Positions 55,399 to 64,000 of a stretch of DNA of 64,000 nucleotides are shown here, piece after piece (within the stretch, counting starts at the first letter, position 1; each line of letters opens with the position of its first letter). The DNA lies in assembly GCF_017744135.1 (NCBI RefSeq), contig NZ_JAGHQU010000004.1, forward strand, positions 124,001 to 188,000, in the 5' to 3' direction. The position numbers and the translations under genes are program-made. The notes below the pieces were generated by a model. That model did no database searches. It had not been told where the DNA came from and saw only the letters and a list, made by a program, of their open reading frames with translations. The DNA comes from Endozoicomonas sp. G2_2. GTDB taxonomy: Bacteria > Pseudomonadota > Gammaproteobacteria > Nevskiales > Salinisphaeraceae.

Positions 55399-55890
55399 AT
55401 GATCCACAGGACAGAAGAACACGACGAGTCGCTGGGAAACCATCTGCCCACGACTTGCCCGTCTGTGGAAGCGCTGGAATACGAACTGGCGTTTCTGGTC
55501 CGCCGGCTGGAAGCCGCGCGGCGGCGTTTCAACTTCGGTCTCGAGCGTGCCCACTATCTGCTGCTGATCCTGCTCGAGCGCAAGGATCGCCAGTCGGTGG
55601 GCGCATTGGCAGAGCAGGTCAATCTGGACGCATCGACCGTAACCCGCCAGGTGGCGGCGATGAAGCAGGCTGGCCTGGTCGACAAGCTCGACAATCCCGA
55701 CGATCGTCGCGGCGGTTTCGTGACCATTACCGATGCCGGCCGCGATGCCGCGGCGCGCGTGCGTGATCGGCGTCTCGAACGCGTGGAGAAGGCGTTCGAC
55801 GAATGGTCCGAGCAGGAGCGCCAGGAGTTCGCGCGGCTGACGGCGCGTTTCAACGACGCCATGCGCGAGGAACTCAACGACGTCTCATAG
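55399..55890 (+). CDS. MarR family transcriptional regulator
   Basis: The protein has 163 residues from ATG 55399. The winged helix has VGALAEQVNLDASTVTRQVAAMKQAGLV (about 65-92) and the wing motif DNPDDRRGGFVTITDAG (about 96). MarR proteins sense small aromatic or oxidative ligands. It is likely to regulate itself and the divergent dehydrogenase. The start is uncertain, because upstream ATG 55327 is in frame. Confidence 0.85.
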   Translation: MIHRTEEHDESLGNHLPTTCPSVEALEYELAFLVRRLEAARRRFNFGLERAHYLLLILLERKDRQSVGALAEQVNLDASTVTRQVAAMKQAGLVDKLDNPDDRRGGFVTITDAGRDAAARVRDRRLERVEKAFDEWSEQERQEFARLTARFNDAMREELNDVS

Positions 55891-55923
55891 GACGTCCCAT
55901 CGTCTTCGCTATAGCCCGTGGCG

Positions 55924-55952
55924 TCGCCGCCGACCACACACGTCGGCGGCGA
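55924..55952. terminator. Long hairpin between convergent MarR and metF genes
   Basis: A perfect 11-bp stem (TCGCCGCCGAC / GTCGGCGGCGA) closes a CACACAC loop. No U run is present, but the position between two stops fits a bidirectional terminator. Confidence 0.55.
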
Positions 55953-55977
55953 ACATGCGGGCGCGGCGTATGGCCGC

Positions 55978-56853
55978 TCAGCCGGTCTGGCTGGCGCGGC
56001 CTTGCGGTACCGGCAATCCGAGATCGCGCCAGAGCGCAACGGTCGGCGCGGCCTTGTTGAGGCTGTAGAAATGCAGCCCGGGGGCGCCGCCGGCCAGTAG
56101 CTGTTCGCACAGGCGCGTGACCACCTCGTGGCCGAAGGCCTGCACCGAGGCCTTGTCGTCGCCGTAGCCTTCCATCTTCTGGCGGATCCAGCGCGGAATG
56201 TCCGCCCCGCACATGGCCGAGAAGCGCGAGACCTGCCCGAAGTCGGTGATCGGCATGATGCCGGGCACGATAGGGATATCCACGCCCCGGGCCGTGACTT
56301 CATCCATGAAGTTGAAATAGGCGTCGGCGTTGTAGAAATACTGGGTCATCGCCGAATCGGCACCCGCGTTCACCTTGCGCACGAAGTTGTCCACGTCGTC
56401 GGCCGGGGTGGGCGCCTGCGGGTGATATTCCGGGTAGCAGCCGACTTCCAGATGGAAATCGTCGCCGTGGCGTTCCTTGATATAGGCAACCAGTTCGTTG
56501 GCGTAGCTGAACACCCCGGGCTTGTCCATGCCCTCGGGCAGATCGCCGCGCAGCGCGACGATGCGATCCACGCCGGCACTCTTGTAGTTGTCCAGCAGTT
56601 CGTCGATCGACTCGTAAGTGCCTTCGATACAGGACAGATGCGGTGCCGCGGCGATGCCGGTGCTTTCCATGCTTTGTTGCACCGTCTCCAGCGTACCCGA
56701 GCGGGTCGTGCCGCCGGCGCCGAACGTCACCGAAAAGAAATCCGGGCCCAGGGTGGCGAGTTCCGCGCGTGCCTTGTCGAGACGCGCGGCGCCTTTCGGA
56801 CCCTTGGGCGGAAAGAATTCGATACTGAAAGAGTTCTGCGAGATATGCGTCAT
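55978..56853 (-). CDS. metF: Methylenetetrahydrofolate reductase
   Basis: MetF reduces 5,10-methylene-THF to 5-methyl-THF for methionine synthesis. It has 291 residues from ATG 56853. Typical sequence: SIEFFPPKGPKG, FFSVTFGAGGTT, ALRGDLPEG (about 114) and MTQYFYNADAYFNFMDE (about 172). It is the short NADH-type enzyme. It follows ahcY on the same strand across a terminator-like hairpin, so the two may be partly uncoupled. Confidence 0.95.
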   Translation of the reverse strand: MTHISQNSFSIEFFPPKGPKGAARLDKARAELATLGPDFFSVTFGAGGTTRSGTLETVQQSMESTGIAAAPHLSCIEGTYESIDELLDNYKSAGVDRIVALRGDLPEGMDKPGVFSYANELVAYIKERHGDDFHLEVGCYPEYHPQAPTPADDVDNFVRKVNAGADSAMTQYFYNADAYFNFMDEVTARGVDIPIVPGIMPITDFGQVSRFSAMCGADIPRWIRQKMEGYGDDKASVQAFGHEVVTRLCEQLLAGGAPGLHFYSLNKAAPTVALWRDLGLPVPQGRASQTG

Positions 56854-56900
56854 GTCGTCATCCACGAGCAGGGGCAGGGCGCTGTGGCTGCCCGCCGCAT

Positions 56901-56935
56901 AAAAAAACCCGACCCACGCGGTGCGCGGGCCGGGT
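56901..56935 (-). terminator. Intrinsic terminator after ahcY
   Basis: Read on the minus strand, a stem of 8 of 9 pairs (ACCCGGCCC / GGGTCGGGT) is followed by seven U (complement of the A run at 56901-56907). It lies 40 bp after the ahcY stop and before metF. Confidence 0.7.
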
Positions 56936-56974
56936 CGATGCAATGGCCTGCGCTATCAGGCGGCCGAACAGCCG

Positions 56975-58396
56975 TTAATAGCGGTAGTGGTCCGGCTTGT
57001 ACGGGCCGTCGACCGGCACGCCGAGATAGTCCGCCTGCGACTGCGTCATCTTGGTCAGCTTGGCGTTGACCCGCGCCAGATGCAGCTTGGCGACCTTCTC
57101 GTCGAGATGCTTGGGCAGCACGTAGACCTTGTTCTCGTAGCGGTCGCGATGGTTCCAGAGCTCGATCTGGGCCAGCACCTGGTTGGTGAACGAGTTGGAC
57201 ATCACATAGCTCGGGTGGCCGGTGGCACAGCCCAGGTTCACCAGGCGGCCTTCGGCCAGCAGAATGATCTTCTTGCCGTCCGGGAAGGTGATGTGGTCCA
57301 CCTGCGGCTTGATCTCTTCCCACTCGTACTGCTCGAGCGAGGCCACGTCGATCTCGTTGTCGAAGTGACCGATGTTGCACACGATCGCCTCGTTCTTCAT
57401 CCGCTTGAGATGATCGTGGTTGATCACGTGGTAGTTACCGGTGGCGGTCACGAAGATATCCGCCTGCTCGACCACGCCCGGGTCGTCCAGATCCACGACG
57501 CGCAGGCCTTCCATGGCTGCCTGCAGGGCGTTGATCGGGTCGATCTCGGTCACGCATACGGTCGCGCCCAGACCGCGCAGCGACTGCACGGAGCCCTTGC
57601 CGACGTCACCGTAGCCACACACCACGGCGACCTTGCCGGCCACCATGACGTCGGTGGCGCGCTTGATGCCGTCGACCAGCGACTCGCGACAGCCGTAGAG
57701 GTTGTCGAACTTGGACTTGGTGACCGAGTCGTTGACGTTGATGGCGGGGAAGGTCAGGCCGCCTTCCTTGGCCATGTGGTACAGGCGATGCACGCCCGTG
57801 GTCGTTTCCTCGGACACGCCGGTGATGGCCTTGCCGAGCTTGGTATAGAAGTCCGGCTGCTCCGCCAGGCGCTTCTTCATCACCTTGAACAGCGCCTTTT
57901 CCTCGTTCGAGCCCGGGTTGTCGAGCAGGGACGGATCCTCGGTGGCCTTGACGCCGAAGGTGGCCAGCGTCGTGGCGTCGCCGCCATCGTCCAGGATGAG
58001 GTTCGGCAGGCCGCCGTCATGCCAGTCCATGATGGCGTGGATGTATTCCCAGTACTCCTCCTGCGACTCGCCCTTGTAGGCGTAGACCGGAATACCGCGG
58101 TCGGCGATGGCGGCCGCCGCGTGGTCCTGGGTGGAGAACACGTTGCAGGACGCCCAGCGGATATCGGCGCCGAGTGCGGCCAGCGTCTCGATCAGCACGG
58201 CCGTCTGGATGGTCATGTGCAGCGCGCCGGCGATACGTGCGCCCTTGAGCGGCTGCTGGTCGCCAAATTCCTCGCGCAGGGCGACAAGACCCGGCATCTC
58301 GGTTTCGGCGATCTCGATCTCGCGACGACCCCACGGGGCCAGCGAGATGTCGGCGACGACGTAATCCTGATCGATCTTCTCGGCAGGTGTGCTCAT
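56975..58396 (-). CDS. ahcY: Adenosylhomocysteinase
   Basis: AhcY splits S-adenosylhomocysteine to adenosine and homocysteine and recycles SAM products. It has 473 residues, the size of bacterial enzymes with the 40-residue insertion. Features: [40 protein letters not shown] broken over residues 55-95, the NAD-binding [20 protein letters not shown] (about 258), and the C-terminal KPDHYRY. Upstream metK and downstream metF complete the SAM cycle. I looked for the SAH riboswitch motif in the 98-bp spacer before it and did not find it. Confidence 0.97.
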   Translation of the reverse strand: MSTPAEKIDQDYVVADISLAPWGRREIEIAETEMPGLVALREEFGDQQPLKGARIAGALHMTIQTAVLIETLAALGADIRWASCNVFSTQDHAAAAIADRGIPVYAYKGESQEEYWEYIHAIMDWHDGGLPNLILDDGGDATTLATFGVKATEDPSLLDNPGSNEEKALFKVMKKRLAEQPDFYTKLGKAITGVSEETTTGVHRLYHMAKEGGLTFPAINVNDSVTKSKFDNLYGCRESLVDGIKRATDVMVAGKVAVVCGYGDVGKGSVQSLRGLGATVCVTEIDPINALQAAMEGLRVVDLDDPGVVEQADIFVTATGNYHVINHDHLKRMKNEAIVCNIGHFDNEIDVASLEQYEWEEIKPQVDHITFPDGKKIILLAEGRLVNLGCATGHPSYVMSNSFTNQVLAQIELWNHRDRYENKVYVLPKHLDEKVAKLHLARVNAKLTKMTQSQADYLGVPVDGPYKPDHYRY

Positions 58397-58494
58397 ATTC
58401 GGTTACTCCTGATGGAATCTTTCGGGACGACCCGCCCCGCCGCGCCGGCATGGCGCGCTGTCGGGGCAGGGCGTGTGTCGGGGTGTGGTGCGCC

Positions 58495-59670
<1,176 letters not shown>

Positions 59671-60037
59671 AGACGTTATCTCTCTATCCGGATGAACGGA
59701 TTTGAGTATACGTAAGACCCTCGCCGGTTTCCATGTCGACGGGCAAATCGGCATGAAGCCATATCGCTGTCGGGCGCTGCGGCCGCGGCTCGTTCCAGGT
59801 TCTGCATGTCTCGTGATCGCGCGAAGTTGTTGAGCTGACTTGCTTTACGGCGCGCATACACCTGGGTGCCGCGCTCTACGGCTGCGGCGAGACGGTTTTT
59901 GCGGTGGCGCGCAGAACAGGGCGAACGCCGCGAGGACGCTTCCGCCAGAAAGCGATTGCGTTCGGTGACGGCGCCCGGTAACGTGACATCAAACAATGTC
60001 ACACTAAAAAAAGACAACAACTGCCGAGGACGCCGCG
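59671..60037. other. 367-bp intergenic region between metK and the SDR gene
   Basis: Divergent promoters are expected here; no gene was found. It contains a short stem-loop on the metK side (ATCCG/CGGAT, 59683-59698). A GTGACAT-N6-ATGTCAC dyad (59983-60002) lies 35 bp before the SDR ATG. The middle 250 bp showed nothing definite. Confidence 0.5.
59983..60002. promoter_or_regulatory. Operator-like dyad upstream of the SDR gene
   Basis: GTGACAT and ATGTCAC form a perfect 7-bp inverted repeat around CAAACA. The spacing fits a dimeric regulator of the TetR or FNR/CRP size class. The cognate regulator is unknown. Confidence 0.55.
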
Positions 60038-60898
60038 ATGTTTCGTTCCAGAAAACTTTCCCGCCAGGCGAACGCCGTGATCACCGGTGCCGGTAGCGGC
60101 ATCGGTCAGGCCTTTGCCATCGAGCTGGCCGCCCGTGGCGGCGCCGTCGTGTGTTCGGATATCGACAAGGCGCAGGCCGAAGTCACGGTCGCACGTATCG
60201 AAGCCGAAGGCGGCCGCGCGCTGGCCACGGTCTGCGACGTGACGAAACTCGACGACGTGGAAACACTCGCCGACACCGCCGAAGCGTGGTTTGGCGGGCC
60301 CGCGGACCTGGTCATCAACAACGCCGGTGTGGGTGCCGGCGGCCACGCGATCGGCGAAATAACCCTGGCCGACTGGCGATGGGTGCTCGATATCAACATG
60401 TGGGGCGTGATCCACGGCTGTCACGTCTTCGCGCCCAGGCTGCGCGAAGCAGGGCGCGGCGGCATCATCAATGTCGCCTCGACCGCGAGCTTCGCGGCGG
60501 CGCCGCGCATGGGCGCCTACAACGCCAGCAAGGCGGCCGTGCTGGCCGTCACGGAAACGCTCGCCGCGGAACTGGCGGACACACCCATCCGTGTCACCGC
60601 ACTGTGTCCCACCTTCGTGCAGACCAACATCATGAAAGCCGGGCGTATCAGCGCGTCGTCGTCGAAGATTGCCGACAACCTCATGCGCTGGACGGGTGTC
60701 CCGGCCGACACGGTGGTCAAGAGCGCGCTGGCCGGTCTCGATCGCGGTCAGCTTTACGTGTTGCCGCAGTTCGACGCGCGTCTGGTGTGGCGTCTCAAGC
60801 GTCTGCTGCCGGCCGGGTATACGAAGGGCGCGGGTTTCATCAATCGGTTTGCCGCCAACGACACGCCCGATCGCGCTCGCGTTTCGGCTTGCGAATAA
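60038..60898 (+). CDS. Short-chain dehydrogenase/reductase
   Basis: This 286-residue SDR has the classical pattern TGAGSGIGQAFAIEL (about residue 17, cofactor motif TGxxxGxG), NNAGVGAGG (about 91), the catalytic Ser in VASTASFAA (about 143) and YNASK (about 157-161). The C terminus extends beyond the core with a basic segment (VWRLKRLLPAGYTKGAGFINRF). Very near downstream is the remnant of a Baeyer-Villiger monooxygenase, and SDR-monooxygenase pairs are common in alkyl and cyclic ketone degradation. Substrate unknown. Confidence 0.9.
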   Translation: MFRSRKLSRQANAVITGAGSGIGQAFAIELAARGGAVVCSDIDKAQAEVTVARIEAEGGRALATVCDVTKLDDVETLADTAEAWFGGPADLVINNAGVGAGGHAIGEITLADWRWVLDINMWGVIHGCHVFAPRLREAGRGGIINVASTASFAAAPRMGAYNASKAAVLAVTETLAAELADTPIRVTALCPTFVQTNIMKAGRISASSSKIADNLMRWTGVPADTVVKSALAGLDRGQLYVLPQFDARLVWRLKRLLPAGYTKGAGFINRFAANDTPDRARVSACE

Positions 60899-60901
60899 AT
60901 C

Positions 60902-61177
60902 GTGCGCGGCATCGGCACCATTCTGGAATATGACCTGCGCGCGCTCGATGTTCGTGAAGACGCCCAGGCCAAACACAACGCCGCGTTGCAAAAGCGCCTG
61001 GCGAGGACCAACTGGAACTGTGGCTGTTCGAGCTGGTATCTCACCGAGGACGGTTTCAACGCCACCATGTATCCGGGTTTCGCCACCCAGTACAAGAAGC
61101 AGATGGCGCACTTCGTCGCCGAGGACTATCGCGCGATTCGCTACGACCCGACGTTTTCCAGAACGGCGGAGGGGTAA
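60902..61177 (+). pseudogene. C-terminal remnant of a Baeyer-Villiger (flavin) monooxygenase
   Basis: A 91-codon frame (possible GTG start at 60902) encodes NAALQKRLARTNWNCGCSSW and YLTEDGFNATMYPGFATQYKK. This is the family's C-terminal end: conserved W-N-gap-C-S-S-W-Y-L and the ending W/YPGF segment. The normal N-terminal FAD and NADPH domains (about 430 residues) are absent and do not lie in the SDR gene upstream. It is therefore a truncated relic or very late fragment. Translation starting inside is unlikely to give a functional protein. Confidence 0.7.
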
Positions 61178-61474
61178 GCGGCCACCAGGCCGCTCGATCT
61201 CGGATCACTGATGGCGGCGGTAGAAAGCAAGCCCAGCGTATTCAAGATGGTGGCTATCACGCGCACGGCCGCGCGCCATGCCAGGTCGAGACACACTACT
61301 TAAACAGACCGCGAGGCCAGCGATTTCAATCGTTGTCGCCGATAGGCGCTGAACGGGCGCCAGAAACGAGTGCGTGCGTCACTGCGCGACCGGAAAAGTC
61401 GTCGCCGTCAGGCACTGCCGGTGCGCTTTCGGGCGGCCGCTGAGCGTGGGGCGTCATCCGGGGGCGCGCAACGC
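61178..61474. other. 297-bp region between the monooxygenase remnant and the TetR gene
   Basis: No gene was recognised; open frames here are short. A 6-bp hairpin AGCGGC/GCCGCT (61178-61195) lies just past the remnant and may end its transcript. The rest looks like degraded sequence. Confidence 0.35.
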
Positions 61475-62089
61475 TTACGGCTTGGCGATCGCCCGCCAGA
61501 GCATTTCGAACAGCACGTTGACCTGTTGCGACAGCGGCGGTTCCTGCTGGCGCAGGTTCTGCATTTGAATCAGCCGCGCGAGCACGCCGTAGAAATAGTC
61601 GAGCAGGATCGCTTCGCTGACCTGGTCGTTGAGAATGCCGCGTTCGCGGCCCTCGGCCAGCACTTCCATGAACAGATTGGTCAGCCGCCGCTGTTCGGCC
61701 GTCACGTCGTAGCGCATCGCGCCGGGGTAGACCGAGCCGAGGATCATGCGCGCGACCTTAGGGTGCTGCTCGAAGAAGTCGAGCACGACCCAGAACACCT
61801 TTCGTAGCCGGTCCTTGTAGGTCTCGATGCCTATGAGGTGATCGGTCATGCGCGCCGCGAGGGCGTTCGCCCAGTTGAGGACGCAGGCATCGAGCAAGGC
61901 CTGTTTGTCGCCGTAATGGCGATAGATGGTCTGCAACGAGGCGCGGGCGGCGCGCGCGATTTCATCCAGCCGGACTTCGTGGAAGGCGCGCTCGGCGAAC
62001 AGATCGAGCGCTGCGGCCTCGATTCGTTCGCGTGCAGCCACGGCGGCAGTCGTGGTCGCCGGCCGGTATGGAATCGTTGAATCGCTCAT
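61475..62089 (-). CDS. TetR family regulator divergent from the fadI-fadJ operon
   Basis: The protein has 204 residues. The helix-turn-helix reads VRLDEIARAARASLQTIYRHYGDKQALLDAC, split around residues 39-65, and the ligand domain is helical, ending LIQMQNLRQQEPPLSQ. It is likely to repress fadI-fadJ and itself, as for PsrA- or FadR-like TetR regulators of fatty acid breakdown. This is inferred from position and the two repeated sites in the intergenic region. Confidence 0.85.
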   Translation of the reverse strand: MSDSTIPYRPATTTAAVAARERIEAAALDLFAERAFHEVRLDEIARAARASLQTIYRHYGDKQALLDACVLNWANALAARMTDHLIGIETYKDRLRKVFWVVLDFFEQHPKVARMILGSVYPGAMRYDVTAEQRRLTNLFMEVLAEGRERGILNDQVSEAILLDYFYGVLARLIQMQNLRQQEPPLSQQVNVLFEMLWRAIAKP

Positions 62090-62107
62090 GAGACGGGCAT
62101 TATCTGC

Positions 62108-62128
62108 GTGTACATAGAATTACACTAC
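62108..62128. promoter_or_regulatory. Operator-like site A of the TetR-fadI region
   Basis: Begins GTGTACATAGAATTAC; a 5-bp dyad GTGTA-N8-TACAC is inside. It is 15 of 21 identical to site B at 62227 in the same orientation. It lies 18 bp upstream of the TetR start. Confidence 0.55.
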
Positions 62129-62134
62129 AGTAAT
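62119..62134. promoter_or_regulatory. ATTAC-N6-GTAAT inverted repeat
   Basis: A perfect 5-bp inverted repeat overlapping site A. Either this or site A could be the actual operator. Confidence 0.45.
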
Positions 62135-62226
62135 AAAGAAAATATTGTTTTCCACAATTGTTGACATCAGGCGATGACAAAGACTATCAATACGCGAAAG
62201 CGCGTCGCCTTAGTGCGATGCAGCAA

Positions 62227-62247
62227 GTGTAAATAGTGTTACGTCAC
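62227..62247. promoter_or_regulatory. Operator-like site B of the TetR-fadI region
   Basis: Begins GTGTAAATAGTGTTAC; a direct repeat of site A with six mismatches in 21. It lies 29 bp before the fadI ATG. Confidence 0.5.
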
Positions 62248-62276
62248 ACGGTTCAAGATTCGAACAGGACAGTCTC

Positions 62277-63623
62277 ATGGCGGCAGAGAGCGCGAAGACC
62301 CGGAGCGCGGGTCGGTCGGATTCCCAGGCGATGAAAGGCCCGGGTGGGCGTATCGCCATCGTGGCCGGCGTGCGTACGCCGTTTGCACGCATTGCCACGG
62401 CGTTTCGCGATGCGGACGCCGTGGACCTGGGCGCGATGGCCGCGGCTGAAGTCCTGGCGCGCACCGGGCTCGCGGCCGGCGAGATCGAACAGGCCATTTT
62501 CGGCATGACGGTCATGAAGCCGGAGGCGCCGTTCATCGGCCGCGAGATCGTGCTCGCGTCGGGCATGGACCCGCGTACCGACGCGTATTCCATCACCCGC
62601 GCCTGCGCGACGAGCTTTCAGACCGCGGCCAGCGGCGCCGAGGCCATCGCCCTGGGCCACGCCAACGTGGTGATGACCGGCGGTACGGATTCCACCTCGG
62701 ATATCTCGGTACCGTTGTCCAAGCGCATGGCCGATGCGCTGCGCGATGCCTCGCAGGCGAAGACCAACGGCGACCGGCTCAAGATCCTGTCGCGGCTGCG
62801 CCCGAAAGACCTGGTTCCGCGCAAGCCGTCGATCACCGAGTATTCCACCGGCAAGACGATGGGCGAATCCGCCGAGCAGATGGCCAAGACCTGGGGCGTG
62901 ACCCGCGCCGAGCAGGATGATCTGGCCCATGCCTCGCACAGCAATGCGGCGGCCGCGCTTGCTGACGGCCGTCTCGACGAACAGCGTATGACCGCGTTCG
63001 TGAGCGCGGGCGACAAGACCGTGCCGGTCTCCGACGACAACCTCGTGCGCAAGAACAGCCAGCGCGAAGGCTACGACAAGCTCAAGCCGGTGTTCGACAA
63101 GAAGCTCGGCAGCGTGACCGCGGCCAATTCGAGCCCGCTCACCGACGGCGCGGCGGCCATGATCCTGATGAGCGAGGCGCGTGCCAAGGCGCTCGGCTAC
63201 GAGCCGCTGGCCTATATCCGCAGCTATGCGTTTGCCGCCAAGACGCCGGAACGCGACCTGCTGATGGGGCCCGTACTTGCAGCACCCGTGGCGCTGGAGC
63301 GCGCCGGCCTGTCGCTGTCCGATCTCACGCTCATCGACATGCATGAAGCGTTCGCCGCCCAGGTCGAGGCCAATATTCGCGGCATGGAATCCCGGACCTA
63401 TCTTAAGGAGATGACCGGCCGCGGGCCGCTGGGCACGATCGACCGCGACATCCTCAACGTCAACGGCGGCTCCATCGCTTACGGCCATCCGTTCGGTGCC
63501 ACCGGCGCGCGCATCCTCATCCAGACCGCACACGAGCTCAAGCGCCGCGGCGGCGGGCTGGCGATGACCACGGCCTGCGCGGCCGGCGGGATCGGAGCCG
63601 CCATGATTCTCGAGCGCGACTAG
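62277..63623 (+). CDS. fadI: Acetyl-CoA C-acyltransferase, FadI type
   Basis: This is the thiolase (beta subunit) of the fatty acid oxidation complex, 448 residues. The nucleophilic Cys110 is in SITRACATSFQTAASG. The second-site residues are His in DMHEAFAAQVEAN and Cys in TTACAAGGIG, with NVNGGSIAYGHPFGATGA carrying the conserved GHP. The length and RPKDLVPRKPSITEYSTG insertion resemble FadI rather than the shorter FadA. fadJ begins 40 bp downstream. Confidence 0.93.
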   Translation: MAAESAKTRSAGRSDSQAMKGPGGRIAIVAGVRTPFARIATAFRDADAVDLGAMAAAEVLARTGLAAGEIEQAIFGMTVMKPEAPFIGREIVLASGMDPRTDAYSITRACATSFQTAASGAEAIALGHANVVMTGGTDSTSDISVPLSKRMADALRDASQAKTNGDRLKILSRLRPKDLVPRKPSITEYSTGKTMGESAEQMAKTWGVTRAEQDDLAHASHSNAAAALADGRLDEQRMTAFVSAGDKTVPVSDDNLVRKNSQREGYDKLKPVFDKKLGSVTAANSSPLTDGAAAMILMSEARAKALGYEPLAYIRSYAFAAKTPERDLLMGPVLAAPVALERAGLSLSDLTLIDMHEAFAAQVEANIRGMESRTYLKEMTGRGPLGTIDRDILNVNGGSIAYGHPFGATGARILIQTAHELKRRGGGLAMTTACAAGGIGAAMILERD

Positions 63624-63663
63624 GCGGCGAATTTTCTAAAGACTTGCACAGCGATACCCGAAC

Positions 63664-64000
63664 ATGAGTACAGCGACAGCAACCAGGCAGGCGCCGGCGG
63701 GCGACGATATCTTCAAGCTCGAGAAACACGCGGACGGCATCGTCGTGCTGCGCTTCGGCGTGCCGGGCGCGAGCCAGAACACGATCAAGGCGGATTTCGC
63801 GGATGCCTTCGATGATGTGCTCGAAAAACTCGAGCACGACACCGAAGTGATCGGCGTGGTGCTGATCTCGGACAAACCCGGCTCGTTCATGGCCGGCGCC
63901 GATATCGGCCTGTTCAACGGCGTGAAATCCGCCAGCGAGGTCGAAGCGTTGTCGCTGGCCGCGCAAGCGGGCTTCAAGCGCTTGTCCAGGCTGCATGTAC
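63664..64000 (+). CDS. fadJ: Fatty acid oxidation complex alpha subunit, FadJ type, 3' end beyond the window
   Basis: About 112 residues of the N-terminal crotonase domain are visible. They include GVPGASQNTIKADFADAF, VVLISDKPGSFMAGADIGLF (oxyanion/crotonase motif near residue 80) and the start of the active-site helices. FadJ unites enoyl-CoA hydratase, 3-hydroxyacyl-CoA dehydrogenase and epimerase activity with FadI. The pair is placed as in fadIJ operons. The rest lies right of the window. Confidence 0.9.
   Translation, partial: MSTATATRQAPAGDDIFKLEKHADGIVVLRFGVPGASQNTIKADFADAFDDVLEKLEHDTEVIGVVLISDKPGSFMAGADIGLFNGVKSASEVEALSLAAQAGFKRLSRLHV

Noticed and set aside
58397-58494. SAH riboswitch before ahcY
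   Set aside because: The conserved SAH riboswitch core was not found in the 98-bp spacer, only GC-rich hairpins.

Overview
The window is a continuous stretch of chromosome from a high-GC gammaproteobacterium. Gene neighbourhoods typical of that class are present: rph / yicC-gmk-rpoZ-spoT-ridA-recG, ftsY-ftsE-ftsX-rpoH, bioB-bioF-bioH-bioD and fadI-fadJ. The strong GC bias, the acidic character of several proteins (most clearly an acidic spacer in cytochrome oxidase subunit II) and the osmotic-stress genes suggest a marine or halophilic member. A Salinisphaera-like organism of the Salinisphaerales/Nevskiales group is my best guess. This is inferred from gene content and style, not from a marker comparison. 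I saw no rRNA, tRNA, CRISPR array, integrase or intact insertion sequence.

Layout. 1-6.5 kb (mostly minus strand): pqiA (cut by the window edge), citrate synthase and a short malic enzyme, a small CPXCG protein, hemW, rdgB and rph. 6.6-15.8 kb (plus): yicC, gmk, rpoZ, spoT, ridA, recG and a CASTOR/POLLUX-type ion channel. 15.9-20.4 kb: comF, divergent from a tightly coupled biotin operon bioBFHD that lacks bioC. 20.4-28.8 kb: an aa3-type cytochrome c oxidase locus (DUF2244, coxB fused to cytochrome c, coxA, a 32-residue membrane protein, coxC, DUF2909, SURF1, an SCO-like protein, heme A synthase, heme O synthase) with no ctaG/cox11. 28.8-34.3 kb: YqcC, a lytic-transglycosylase-like lipoprotein, cysJ-cysI and a DUF2059 protein. 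34.4-37.9 kb: a DesT/FabR-like repressor facing an oxidoreductase-desaturase pair through two well-formed operators, then a small unknown gene. 37.9-43.0 kb: a giant MscK-type channel convergent with a Tat-exported glucan biosynthesis protein. 43.0-51.6 kb (minus): rpoH, ftsX, ftsE, ftsY, a DedA-PAP2-LssY fusion, hemL, thiE, thiD. 51.6-52.1 kb: an AT-rich non-coding segment with four DnaA-box sequences. 52.1-55.9 kb: a CpdA-like phosphodiesterase, two methyltransferases, a D-2-hydroxyacid dehydrogenase and a MarR regulator. 56.0-59.7 kb (minus): the S-adenosylmethionine cycle operon metK-ahcY-metF. 59.7-64 kb: a short-chain dehydrogenase followed by a Baeyer-Villiger monooxygenase remnant, then a TetR regulator divergent from fadI-fadJ (fadJ cut by the window edge).

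The genes fall into working modules: nucleotide and stringent-response housekeeping, a complete aa3 oxidase assembly kit, assimilatory sulfite reduction feeding the methionine/SAM cycle, membrane-lipid tuning (regulated desaturase) with fatty-acid breakdown (fadIJ), and envelope/osmotic functions. The most interesting signals are non-coding: the DnaA-box cluster with two matched 15-bp palindromes (51.6-52.1 kb), the twin desaturase operators (35.23-35.29 kb), and repeated operator-like sites between the TetR gene and fadI (62.1-62.25 kb). The most unusual proteins are the DedA-PAP2-LssY fusion with degenerate phosphatase motifs, the acidic-linker CoxB and the CASTOR/POLLUX-like channel.
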